Assembly (NCBI GenBank): GCA_003208885.1 | Contig: QCUP01000009.1 | Span: forward strand, 1-32,492 | Reading direction: 5' to 3' | Origin: Prochlorococcus sp. AG-679-K21 | GTDB taxonomy: Bacteria > Cyanobacteriota > Cyanobacteriia > PCC-6307 > Cyanobiaceae | DNA length: 32,492 bases | Shown: piece after piece, positions 24,646 through 30,895 of the stretch | Numbering within the stretch: position 1 is the stretch's first letter | Layout: each line of letters opens with the position of its first letter | Notes under the pieces: generated by a model | Databases searched by the model: none | Told to the model about the DNA's origin: nothing | Seen by the model: the letters and a program-made list of their open reading frames with translations, nothing else | Translations under genes and position numbers: made by a program

Positions 24646-24783
24646 ATGAATTTATTTTTTGTTGACTCTGATTTAACGACAGGATTTTTCTTTATTTCAA
24701 TTTTTTCTGGAGCGTTGTTATCGTTTTTTATTTTCCTTCTTTTTTGGTTAACTAATCAAAATGCAATGTTTAAAAAACAATAG
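24646..24783 (+). CDS. Single-helix membrane protein, 45 residues
   Basis: MNLFFVDSDLTTGFFFISIF begins it, with a hydrophobic stretch to LLFWLTNQNAMFKKQ. ATG lies 12 bp after the PsbN-like gene, same strand; probably one transcript. Function unknown. Confidence 0.55.
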   Translation: MNLFFVDSDLTTGFFFISIFSGALLSFFIFLLFWLTNQNAMFKKQ

Positions 24784-24797
24784 TTTGCTTATAAAAA

Positions 24798-24880
24798 GTT
24801 TGGGTAAATTTTGAGTAAAAATCACAAATCCTTGAGATCCATTCTGAAATCAGACTGACTCACTTTTCATTAGCCAGTAG
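24798..24880. other. Attachment-like site 8: left arm pair and core fused to a gene fragment
   Basis: GTTTGGGTAAA (24798-24808) and TTTTGAGTAAA (24809-24819), TCCTTGAGATCCA as in site 4, then core CATTAGCCAGTAG (24868-24880). Directly after it comes the G-P-S-S part of a second PsbN-like gene, so the recombination point is visible to within a few bases. It is the far end of the array. Confidence 0.6.
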
Positions 24881-24996
24881 GACCATCATCTTATAAGTTA
24901 AGAGATACAATTAAAGAGCAGGCAAGATTACATGAGCTAGGTATAGCTCATGGACACAATAGTCACAATCATAATGAATCAGATCATCTTCATTAA
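24880..24996 (+). pseudogene. Beheaded second copy of the PsbN-like gene
   Basis: 38 codons, GPSSYKLRDTIKEQARLHEL onward to DHLH, parallel the C-terminal half of the gene at 24418. The membrane half is missing and an in-frame TAG lies two codons upstream, within the attachment core. It cannot be translated as PsbN-like protein. Confidence 0.75.
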
Positions 24997-25064
24997 AAAA
25001 TAATTTAAAAAAGTTTATTGCACTTATTACTTTTAAAACAACTCAAAAACAAGGAGAAGCCAAT

Positions 25065-25133
25065 ATCAAAAGTATTTTTAGTCTTGCTTTAGTGATGACC
25101 TCATTGGTAGTTTGGATATGCGTATTTAAATAA
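25065..25133 (+). pseudogene. Small membrane peptide frame with ATC at the start position
   Basis: The frame KSIFSLALVMTSLVVWICVF ends at 25133. AAGGAG lies eight bases before the codon where ATG is expected, but that codon is ATC. It is either recently inactivated by one base change or uses a rare start. An internal ATG would give only 12 residues. Confidence 0.35.
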
Positions 25134-25139
25134 AAAATT

Positions 25140-25274
25140 ATGGCTAAAAAAGAAGGAAAGGAATTAGCGACAGTAAAGGTCTATCTCAATACTGGAATAA
25201 TTGCTGGATTAGTAGGTGTTGGGTTTATTTCCTCTACTTTAATTTTTGGTGTATTAGTTCTGGTTCTAAAATAA
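25140..25274 (+). CDS. Single-helix membrane protein, 44 residues
   Basis: Charged start MAKKEGKELATVKVYLNTG, then GIIAGLVGVGFISSTLIFGV and VLVLVLK. It follows the ATC frame by 6 bp. Low-mass photosynthetic-subunit size; identity not recognised. Confidence 0.55.
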   Translation: MAKKEGKELATVKVYLNTGIIAGLVGVGFISSTLIFGVLVLVLK

Positions 25275-25297
25275 AAAGAATTCAAAATTTATGATCT

Positions 25298-25453
25298 TTA
25301 TTTAATTTTTTTTGAATTTAATAGAGGCCTTATTTTGTTTTTTAATTTCTCAAGAGGCTTTTCAATAAAATCAGGTTTTTTTAAAACTGCAAGGACAACC
25401 CATCCTGCGCTAATTACAAGAACCATTCCTAAATAAGCAAAACCATAAATCAT
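25298..25453 (-). CDS. Single-helix membrane protein, 51 residues
   Basis: MIYGFAYLGMVLVISAGWVV is the membrane part, followed by a basic cytoplasmic tail LKKPDFIEKPLEKLKNKIRP. It lies 11 bp after the 62-residue gene on the same strand. Unknown. Confidence 0.55.
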   Translation of the reverse strand: MIYGFAYLGMVLVISAGWVVLAVLKKPDFIEKPLEKLKNKIRPLLNSKKIK

Positions 25454-25464
25454 TGATACTTTAA

Positions 25465-25653
25465 TTAAGTTGATTCTAATTCTACTTCTTTTTTGACTTC
25501 CTCTTCTTGTTTAAGTTCTATCTCATTTTTAACATCTTCTTTTTCTTTATCCTTAATTATTAATATTTTTTCTTTTCTTCCGAAATCATCTTTACCTGCA
25601 ATAAAGAATATTAGTGAAACTATAAAAAATAGTGCAAAAAGCAAAACTTCCAT
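25465..25653 (-). CDS. Membrane-anchored charged protein, 62 residues
   Basis: N-terminal helix EVLLFALFFIVSLIFFIAGK, then a Lys/Glu-rich, probably coiled tail KDKEKEDVKNEIELKQEEEV. ATG start. Probably cotranscribed with the 51-residue gene. Unknown. Confidence 0.6.
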   Translation of the reverse strand: MEVLLFALFFIVSLIFFIAGKDDFGRKEKILIIKDKEKEDVKNEIELKQEEEVKKEVELEST

Positions 25654-26013
25654 TAACCAAGAAATTAAATTATTAATCTCAAATTAATTTACAGATCTGT
25701 TTTTAATCAACATCAAATAATACAACTTGCTGTTAATTTAATTTCAATCAACTACCAATTGATCTCTTTTATTTTTTGTTTGATATTGTGATGCAGCTTT
25801 TAAATGTTGAAACTCTTTTTAAGTTTTCAATTCTTTTTTTCTAAATCTTCGTTACCAAGCATTTAAATATTTTGATAAAGTTTATGAAGATACTCATTTA
25901 GAGTAATCTGTGACATAATTGTTCCATTAAAGTGTAAATTAGTTCAAATGATACAAGTCTCTCTCGCATTCTATTTACAATTAGTAATATTTATATATTA
26001 GCTTTTTAATCAG
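25654..26013. other. Gene-free AT-rich stretch before hli genes
   Basis: No credible frame, hairpin or repeat seen. It should contain the promoters for the minus-strand pair ending at 25653 and for the hli pair, but no clear boxes stand out. Confidence 0.4.
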
Positions 26014-26130
26014 ATGAATTCAAACAAAGACATTCTTGACAGAGCCATAGGAAGACCAGCAATGATGGCTTTCATGATTTTAGTCGGAACATATGTAACA
26101 ACAGGTCAACTTATTCCAGGTGTTTTTTAA
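26014..26130 (+). CDS. Variant high-light-inducible protein, 38 residues
   Basis: Hli proteins are one-helix thylakoid relatives of the light-harvesting family that bind chlorophyll and carotenoid and protect under light stress. Here the C-terminal half LVGTYVTTGQLIPGVF is typical of the multicopy picocyanobacterial type, but the pigment motif ExxNGRxAM reads DRAIGRPAM, with the usual Glu and Asn changed. Its stop overlaps the next hli start by one base (TAATG). Confidence 0.8.
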   Translation: MNSNKDILDRAIGRPAMMAFMILVGTYVTTGQLIPGVF

Positions 26131-26273
26131 TGGAAAATAAAAATCAAAAAAGGAATATAGATCCTCAAAAAACAAGTGCAGAGAAATTAAATGGTAGATT
26201 TGCTCTTGTTGGTGTTATAGCTCTAGTAGGAGCATACATAACAACAGGACAAATTGTACCTGGGATTATTTGA
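26130..26273 (+). CDS. hli: High-light-inducible protein, 47 residues
   Basis: Contains the chlorophyll-binding motif as AEKLNGRFALVG, a single membrane helix and the tail TTGQIVPGII. This tail defines the island- and phage-borne Hli subgroup. Translationally coupled to the variant Hli upstream. Probably induced by high light; regulatory boxes not identified. Confidence 0.92.
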   Translation: MENKNQKRNIDPQKTSAEKLNGRFALVGVIALVGAYITTGQIVPGII

Positions 26274-26399
26274 AAATTCATTCAATCAAGTTCTTCATGA
26301 AAGTCCGCAAATTGTTTTACTAGCTGACTTTTCCTTTCGAAAGATTTCTCATATCTAAAAATACCTTCTATAGCTGAATAATACTAAAGAGACAGTTTT

Positions 26400-26813
26400 T
26401 TAATTAAAAGGGGAGGTGTTATTAGTAGGAGCTATTAATAGGATTTCAAAGATAATTCCAGTTAAAGCTATTGGTAATACCCAGATACCAATAAATCTAT
26501 GATCAAAAAATCTTAAATGATCATTACCTTTAAAAACATTTTTTAAAGAAGTGTATAGAGTTTCTGGTTGTTTATAAGAAGGGCCTGTTTTGGATGGTGA
26601 ATAAGGTTTTATAAAAGCAGATGATGCATAGAACTTTGAAATTTTCTTTATGAAAAAGATAGGCAAAACCCAAATGGCAACAAATCTACCTCCTAACCAC
26701 TGTCTTGCATTAGGAAGAGAATACTCTTTGATAGATTTATTTTCTGGCATTCCAGATTCTAAATCCTTATAAATATTTTCTAAACTCTTTTCTTTGCTTG
26801 AGTTACTTGTCAT
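26400..26813 (-). CDS. Membrane protein with a duplicated RFxxIWVLPI motif
   Basis: 137 residues. A charged N-terminus (MTSNSSKEKSLENIYKDLES) precedes two hydrophobic segments with the same signature, GGRFVAIWVLPIFFI (about 41-55) and DHRFIGIWVLPIALTGI (about 104-120). A 45-residue linker separates them. This suggests internal duplication of a one-helix unit. Family not recognised. Convergent to the hli pair. Confidence 0.65.
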   Translation of the reverse strand: MTSNSSKEKSLENIYKDLESGMPENKSIKEYSLPNARQWLGGRFVAIWVLPIFFIKKISKFYASSAFIKPYSPSKTGPSYKQPETLYTSLKNVFKGNDHLRFFDHRFIGIWVLPIALTGIIFEILLIAPTNNTSPFN

Positions 26814-26837
26814 TTAAAGTTCTAATTGGTGAATATT

Positions 26838-26924
26838 TTATGAATTTAAATCTTTAATAAAAATATTCCTAACTACTAAAATAACTAAAAAGCAGTTAAG
26901 AATATTTCCTTTGGCTAGGTTCAT
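26838..26924 (-). CDS. Possible small membrane peptide, 28 residues
   Basis: MNLAKGNILNCFLVILVVRN then IFIKDLNS. It lies 24 bp upstream of the duplicated-motif gene, same strand. No ribosome site, so uncertain. Confidence 0.3.
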   Translation of the reverse strand: MNLAKGNILNCFLVILVVRNIFIKDLNS

Positions 26925-27293
26925 AAAGACGGATTTTATACCGTTGCAGATTCGCCAAATATCTACATATCCTTTATAGATAAAAAACTATTTTTTTTAA
27001 AGTAAATAATATACAAACATGTGAATATTATTTAATTATCAAAGTAATTTTTTATTACATTTTTTTTATATAATTTTGTTCTTAAAAATATTTTAAAAAA
27101 ATTTAAACCTCATTTTCTAAGATTGCGAAAAAGAAAATGAGGTCAAAGAGAGGTTCTCATTACAAACCGAAGTTATCAAAGCTAACGGCTAGTAGATTTC
27201 TCTAATTTCTACTTTTATATTTATACATTGAGTTTCTAAATTTAGGAAGATTTATTTTATACATTTAGATGTTGTATTTATTTTAAATTAGTT
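26925..27293. other. Gene-free stretch with a strong inverted repeat
   Basis: ACCTCATTTTCT (27107-27118) pairs perfectly with 27132-27143 across a 13-base loop. GAGAGGTTCTCATTAC follows, similar to AAAGGGTTCTCATCAC near 6690. A small RNA is possible. No protein gene seen. Confidence 0.35.
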
Positions 27294-27392
27294 TCATTGA
27301 AAATTAATTAATATATTTACAAGACTCATCGAAAGATGAAAAAAAGCATAGAGAGAAACTGCTAAAAACAAAAATTGTTCTACAGGGATCAT
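27294..27392 (-). CDS. Small membrane peptide, 32 residues
   Basis: MIPVEQFLFLAVSLYAFFHL then SMSLVNILINFQ: one membrane segment. It lies 36 bp after the PsbY-like 61-residue gene, same strand, as a probable third gene of that unit. No ribosome site seen. Confidence 0.4.
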   Translation of the reverse strand: MIPVEQFLFLAVSLYAFFHLSMSLVNILINFQ

Positions 27393-27428
27393 AATAAATA
27401 ATAAATTATTTGAATTTTGTTTAGTAAA

Positions 27429-27614
27429 TTAGTTTTTTGTTAGGAAGATGTTTTCTATTATCAAATCTCGACCTGATTGTTCATTTTTCATAGTCATTTT
27501 TTTTGGGTGATTATCAATAGATGAATCAAAAGCTCCCCATCTTTTAAGCCAAAACAAAGTATAGAAAAATGCAATTATAAAAGGAGCTCCCACAATTAAG
27601 AATCTGATATCCAT
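27429..27614 (-). CDS. PsbY-like N-terminal paralogue, 61 residues
   Basis: MDIRFLIVGAPFIIAFFYTL then FWLKRWGAF parallels the start of the upstream gene ([27 protein letters not shown]), so the two are paralogous. Both recall PsbY (MDWRVLVVL start, one helix), a peripheral photosystem II subunit. The tail is unrelated. ATG at 27614 preferred over TTG one codon earlier; AAGG lies upstream. Confidence 0.6.
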   Translation of the reverse strand: MDIRFLIVGAPFIIAFFYTLFWLKRWGAFDSSIDNHPKKMTMKNEQSGRDLIIENIFLTKN

Positions 27615-27627
27615 CAAATTACCTTAA

Positions 27628-27921
27628 TTAATAAGATTTAAACTGCATTGCTAAAATCGCGCCAAGAAAGAAAACGGTTGGAATTCCTAAGGCATTTACA
27701 GCTGCAGTTCTTACGGTAAAAACAGGATAACCCTCCTCGGGTCTGTTGGTATTAATAATCGAAGAATCTTCCCATACTTGATAATTCTTAAAAGGAGCTA
27801 AACCATCTTTAGGCAGTCCAAAAGGTGTCAATCTAAATACATCCCATTTCCCTAACCAAAATACTGTAAAGATCCAGGCAAAAATTATTGGAGTAATAAC
27901 TAGTACAACTCTAAAGTCCAT
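27628..27921 (-). CDS. PsbY-like / PsbF-like fusion without the haem histidine
   Basis: 97 residues, two membrane helices. The C-terminal part, [20 protein letters not shown] followed by [10 protein letters not shown], aligns closely with PsbF, the beta subunit of cytochrome b559 in photosystem II (YPIFTVRWLAVHTLGVPT, FFLGA, AMQF). The haem-ligating His of PsbF (AVH) is Asn here (AVN), and the preceding Trp is Thr. The N-terminal 30 residues are PsbY-like, joined by a polar linker. It cannot ligate haem in the usual way. It lies 13 bp upstream of its paralogue in one operon. Confidence 0.75.
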   Translation of the reverse strand: MDFRVVLVITPIIFAWIFTVFWLGKWDVFRLTPFGLPKDGLAPFKNYQVWEDSSIINTNRPEEGYPVFTVRTAAVNALGIPTVFFLGAILAMQFKSY

Positions 27922-28129
27922 TTGATAAATAAATAATTTGTTACTTATTTTGATCTTTTTAAATAAATAAAAAACTAAATCTTTAACTTATGTTTAAGTA
28001 AAAACACTTAATAACATCAATTTTGAACATTAGTAACCATAAGGAATGATTTATTGGTTTCGTTAAAGTATATTTTTAAAATTTTGATATTTAAATTTAA
28101 TGTAGATTTGAACTAATCTCAATAATATT

Positions 28130-28498
28130 ATGGAGACTTTTAGATTCCTACTTTTTGGTATTGCAGGTTTAAGTTTAATCTTTTGGGTTGCGGTAATAGC
28201 TTTATGGCATACATATATGTTTCCAACTTTCTTTAATGAAGATAAAGCTTTTAATTCTGTTAATTATCAGGAAAATTCTCTTACCTCAGAACCAATTCTT
28301 GGAAATTTAGTTAACAGTAGTAACTTCATAAGCAGACAAAAATATTCAATGAAAAATTTTGTAATAGCTGACTTTTCATCTATTCAAAATAATTTTAAAT
28401 TGAATAAGTTGTATACAACCGTAATGATCGGAGTATCATTCGCTACTTTTATATTTCTCACCTATGGATTAAGTAGTTCAATTACAACTGTTAGTTAA
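28130..28498 (+). CDS. Two-helix membrane protein, 122 residues
   Basis: N-terminal helix FLLFGIAGLSLIFWVAVIAL and C-terminal helix LYTTVMIGVSFATFIFLTYG, separated by about 60 polar residues. ATG start, divergent from the PsbY/PsbF-like unit with 208 bp between them. No family recognised. Confidence 0.65.
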   Translation: METFRFLLFGIAGLSLIFWVAVIALWHTYMFPTFFNEDKAFNSVNYQENSLTSEPILGNLVNSSNFISRQKYSMKNFVIADFSSIQNNFKLNKLYTTVMIGVSFATFIFLTYGLSSSITTVS

Positions 28499-28582
28499 AT
28501 GGAATCAATATATACTTTAGTTTTTTTAGCTTCTTTCGTTTATTTAATATTTAATTCACTTAAAGATTTAAATATTAAATAA
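28499..28582 (+). CDS. Single-helix membrane peptide, 27 residues
   Basis: MESIYTLVFLASFVYLIFNS then LKDLNIK. It begins at the base after the preceding stop (TAAATG), so probably translationally coupled. Size is like a low-mass photosystem subunit; identity unknown. Confidence 0.5.
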   Translation: MESIYTLVFLASFVYLIFNSLKDLNIK

Positions 28583-28598
28583 TAAATAAAAGTTTGTA

Positions 28599-28721
28599 TT
28601 ATTTTTTTGCGTCTGCCAAAAATTTTCTTCTTATAAAAAAGAATATTAATGTCGTTATTATCATTACCGGAGGGTGAAAAGAAATTGAATTTAAATAATC
28701 GTAGTAACTAAAGTTTTCCAT
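28599..28721 (-). CDS. Small membrane protein, 40 residues
   Basis: MENFSYYDYLNSISFHPPVM, helix IITTLIFFFI and a basic end RRKFLADAKK. Convergent with the 27-residue peptide. Unknown. Confidence 0.5.
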   Translation of the reverse strand: MENFSYYDYLNSISFHPPVMIITTLIFFFIRRKFLADAKK

Positions 28722-29003
28722 AAATTTTTTGCATAATAAACGAAACTATAAAACAGATTTAAATTATTAATTGATTATATAAATCACATGAAAGTATAAA
28801 TTGAGAGTTAAAAATGTAGCCACATCTTGCACAGTTTGTATTTTAAAATTTTTGTTAAAAGTTCGAATGCGGTTCTTTCCACTTAACTTCTAATCAATAT
28901 CTGTTGCCGAATAAACAGCTTTTTGAAGAGTTGTTGCGTTTGGGATTGCTTTAGTTCTTTACTTCTTAGCTCCATCTTCTATCACTGTAATTAAGAGTTA
29001 TTT
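28722..29003. other. Gap with possible gene remnant
   Basis: A plus-strand frame without a start, RVVAFGIALVLYFLAPSSIT (ending near 29028), looks like a truncated membrane peptide. GTTCGAATGCG followed by GTTC at 28860-28874 resembles half of a site-5 arm pair, but no core is present. Confidence 0.3.
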
Positions 29004-29234
29004 TTATGGAATATTCATGCATTTAAAATAATTATCATTGGCCATATCCATATTTAAACCCCATTCTTTATCAGATTTTCCATCACCTTTTTTAGTGTCT
29101 TTTTGAAATTTAGCTGTACATCTTTCTTCTATATTTTCTGGAGAATTATAATTCCTGAGGAAAATAAAAACTAAATAGGATAAAGATGAAATTGCACCTA
29201 TAAAAAAAGTAATTCTGGTGAATTTCTTTTCCAT
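29004..29234 (-). CDS. Membrane-anchored small protein, 76 residues
   Basis: Helix ITFFIGAISSLSYLVFIFL (about 8-26), then a charged exported or lumenal domain with two cysteines (EERCTAKF, YFKCMNIP) that could pair. ATG start. Unknown family. Confidence 0.6.
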   Translation of the reverse strand: MEKKFTRITFFIGAISSLSYLVFIFLRNYNSPENIEERCTAKFQKDTKKGDGKSDKEWGLNMDMANDNYFKCMNIP

Positions 29235-29404
29235 TTTTTTGCCTAGATATTCTATTTATAGTTATGTATTATTTTGACTACTGTAGTATTTAATCCTTTT
29301 TGGGAAACTTACATCCTAAAGCTTGCTTTTGAGGGCTAGATAAATTTCACTCAATTTATTCACTAATTTGAATATCAACATTGCTCAACAACTTGTTTTG
29401 AATT

Positions 29405-29522
29405 TATATTTTTTATGCAGTAATTATAAAGATTAATCTTCTCTTGATCTTCACAAAGCCAGCACAATATTTTGTCTTCCTAAAATCATTATTCTTTGCT
29501 CTCTTTAGTATGAAATTTACAT
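29405..29522 (-). pseudogene. Decayed paralogue of the 48-residue gene at 15245
   Basis: The minus strand from ATG 29522 reads M-stop-I-S-Y-stop-R-E-Q-R-I-M, matching MAISHYRKQRIM with two stops, then drifts out of frame. DNA similarity (ATTATAAAGAT..AAT region) supports a duplication now inactive. The rest of the gap 29235-29622 shows no gene. Confidence 0.55.
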
Positions 29523-29622
29523 TATTTTTGTTTACCTTACGAAATTATTAATATCGGCAAACTTAGTAATATTAATAATCAATTAAATAATAAAAAAGTA
29601 TTTAAGTACTTTTAATAAATCC

Positions 29623-30003
29623 TTATTCTGGTTCTCGTAATGCAGTAATAAGTAATCCACCTATTAGTCCTAGATTCATAAGTACTGCTCTTTGATGGAA
29701 AGGAAATACATGAAAAATAATTGTGGTTGGGATAAGAAATAATAATAAAAATGCTGAACCAATTTTTTGATTTCCTCCAAAGATAAAAAATCCGGAACCT
29801 AAGGTAAGGCATATTATTGCTCCAACTAAAAGGATAGATGCAATTGGATAAGGGATACCTTTTGAAGATACATATTCAACTGTTTTTTCAAAACCTGTAA
29901 TTTTGCCTGGTATAGCTGATATAAATATTGATGAGATTGCAACTCTTGCAAAAAAATCAAAAAAAGTTTTGATACCCTTATTTTTAAAAATAGATTTTTT
30001 CAT
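29623..30003 (-). CDS. DoxX family membrane protein
   Basis: About 126 residues from ATG 30003 (a further 19 upstream codons to 30060 would overlap the divergent gene). Four membrane helices. The FARVAISSIFISAIPGKITG start, YVSSKGIPYP and the FHVFPFHQRAVLMNLGLIGG end are typical of DoxX/SURF4-like proteins, whose role in bacteria is mostly unknown and has been linked to redox stress. Confidence 0.8.
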   Translation of the reverse strand: MKKSIFKNKGIKTFFDFFARVAISSIFISAIPGKITGFEKTVEYVSSKGIPYPIASILLVGAIICLTLGSGFFIFGGNQKIGSAFLLLFLIPTTIIFHVFPFHQRAVLMNLGLIGGLLITALREPE

Positions 30004-30035
30004 TCTTCTATTATAAAAAAAGTTTAATTTATTAG

Positions 30036-30374
30036 ATGAATACTTATTTAGTAACCGCAACTTTTAAAAATGTTGCTCTCATGGGTGCAGCTTATGACCT
30101 GTTTTTAAAGGTTATTGAAGACGGAACTTTGAATGATGAGTTTGAAGGATTTAAAGTTATGGGAAGATATCATGCCTCTTACTCAAATAATGTCTATATT
30201 ATTGTCCAAGCTTCAACAGGCATAAAAATGACAGAACATTTCGCTCCTTGGAAAGTCAAGTTTGATATAGATTTTGATATCAAGCCAGTTATGACTGACG
30301 ATGAAAAAGTAGCTGAGCATAAGTTAGTTGGTTCATTAATGGCAGCAGAACAGAAAATGGGATTTACCGGATAA
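30036..30374 (+). CDS. DUF3303-like protein
   Basis: 112 residues, soluble, ferredoxin-like fold expected. Blocks: RYHASYSNNVYIIVQASTGI, HFAPWKVKFDIDFDIKPVMT and an Ala-rich end. I assign it tentatively to DUF3303, found in marine picocyanobacteria; function unknown. Divergent from doxX with 32 bp between the starts. The 180-bp gap after it holds no gene. Confidence 0.6.
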   Translation: MNTYLVTATFKNVALMGAAYDLFLKVIEDGTLNDEFEGFKVMGRYHASYSNNVYIIVQASTGIKMTEHFAPWKVKFDIDFDIKPVMTDDEKVAEHKLVGSLMAAEQKMGFTG

Positions 30375-30554
30375 GGTAAATTCCTCATTTTGTTATTTAA
30401 ATAGACCTGCTTAAAAAGTAAAGTTTGAGTTTGATAAGCTGAGCTTATAGAGGGTATGAGAGTAAGTAATTATACTCACACTATCTATTCCTTGGCATTA
30501 GATTGATTTAAAGATTGCATAAGAAAGCATCTTAGCTAAATAACAAACAGTCAA

Positions 30555-30689
30555 ATGAAAGAAACAAAAACAGTAGAAAAAGAGAAGGTTGTAGCTGAGA
30601 AGCTCAATGGTAGATTTGCAATGATGGGCTTTATTGCTCTTGTTGGAGCTTATCTAACAACAGGTCAAATCATTCCAGGTATTGTGTAA
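30555..30689 (+). CDS. hli: High-light-inducible protein, 44 residues
   Basis: Polar N-terminus MKETKTVEKEKVV, then full motif AEKLNGRFAMMGF and tail YLTTGQIIPGIV. Canonical pigment-binding residues (Glu, Asn, Arg) are present. Followed after one base by a 35-residue membrane peptide gene and then a terminator, so these two form a complete operon. Confidence 0.94.
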   Translation: MKETKTVEKEKVVAEKLNGRFAMMGFIALVGAYLTTGQIIPGIV

Positions 30690-30690
30690 T

Positions 30691-30798
30691 ATGAATTTCA
30701 TTTCTAAAAGTCAGGGATACGTTCCTCTTAAATTAGTTCCTTACATATTCTTTTGTGCAGTAATTCTTAGTATCACAACAACAAATACATTCATTTAG
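30691..30798 (+). CDS. Membrane peptide linked to hli, 35 residues
   Basis: MNFISKSQGYVPLKLVPYIF then FCAVILSITTTNTFI: one membrane segment. It begins one base after the hli stop (TAATATG) and ends shortly before a terminator, so it is a partner in the hli transcript. Confidence 0.65.
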   Translation: MNFISKSQGYVPLKLVPYIFFCAVILSITTTNTFI

Positions 30799-30820
30799 TT
30801 GCTTAAACTAATATTGTTAT

Positions 30821-30855
30821 AAAAGTCAGCTAGTAGAGATATAAGCTGGCTTTTT
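30821..30855 (+). terminator. Intrinsic terminator of the hli operon
   Basis: AAAAGTCAGCT (30821-30831) pairs with AGCTGGCTTTT (30843-30853) with one G-T pair, then TT. Confidence 0.75.
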
Positions 30856-30895
30856 TAATGAAGTAAATTAATCTTGATTAGTTTTTTATATCAGA

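Larger units (their letters stand above)
7504..24880. mobile_element. Accessory island made of cassettes inserted at the EVE gene 5' end
   Basis: From the EVE start codons to 24880 the sequence is divided by eight composite sites with a CATTAGCCA-type core. Cores start at about 7509, 15500, 17301, 17601, 20151, 21378, 22439 and 24868. Intervals of about 8.0, 1.8, 0.3, 2.55, 1.2, 1.1 and 2.4 kb carry unrelated cargo. All sites have the same orientation, and most cores extend into EVE-like first codons. No integrase or transposase is encoded. Read as serial insertion by site-specific recombination; stepwise duplication by homologous recombination is the alternative. Confidence 0.65.

Noticed and set aside
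7504-24880. CRISPR array
   Set aside because: Repeats are kilobases apart, composite and orientation-fixed, with gene-sized intervals; no short regular spacers.
7504-24880. Insertion sequence or transposon
   Set aside because: No transposase, no terminal inverted repeats and no target duplications of the usual kind; junctions fall in a fixed core.
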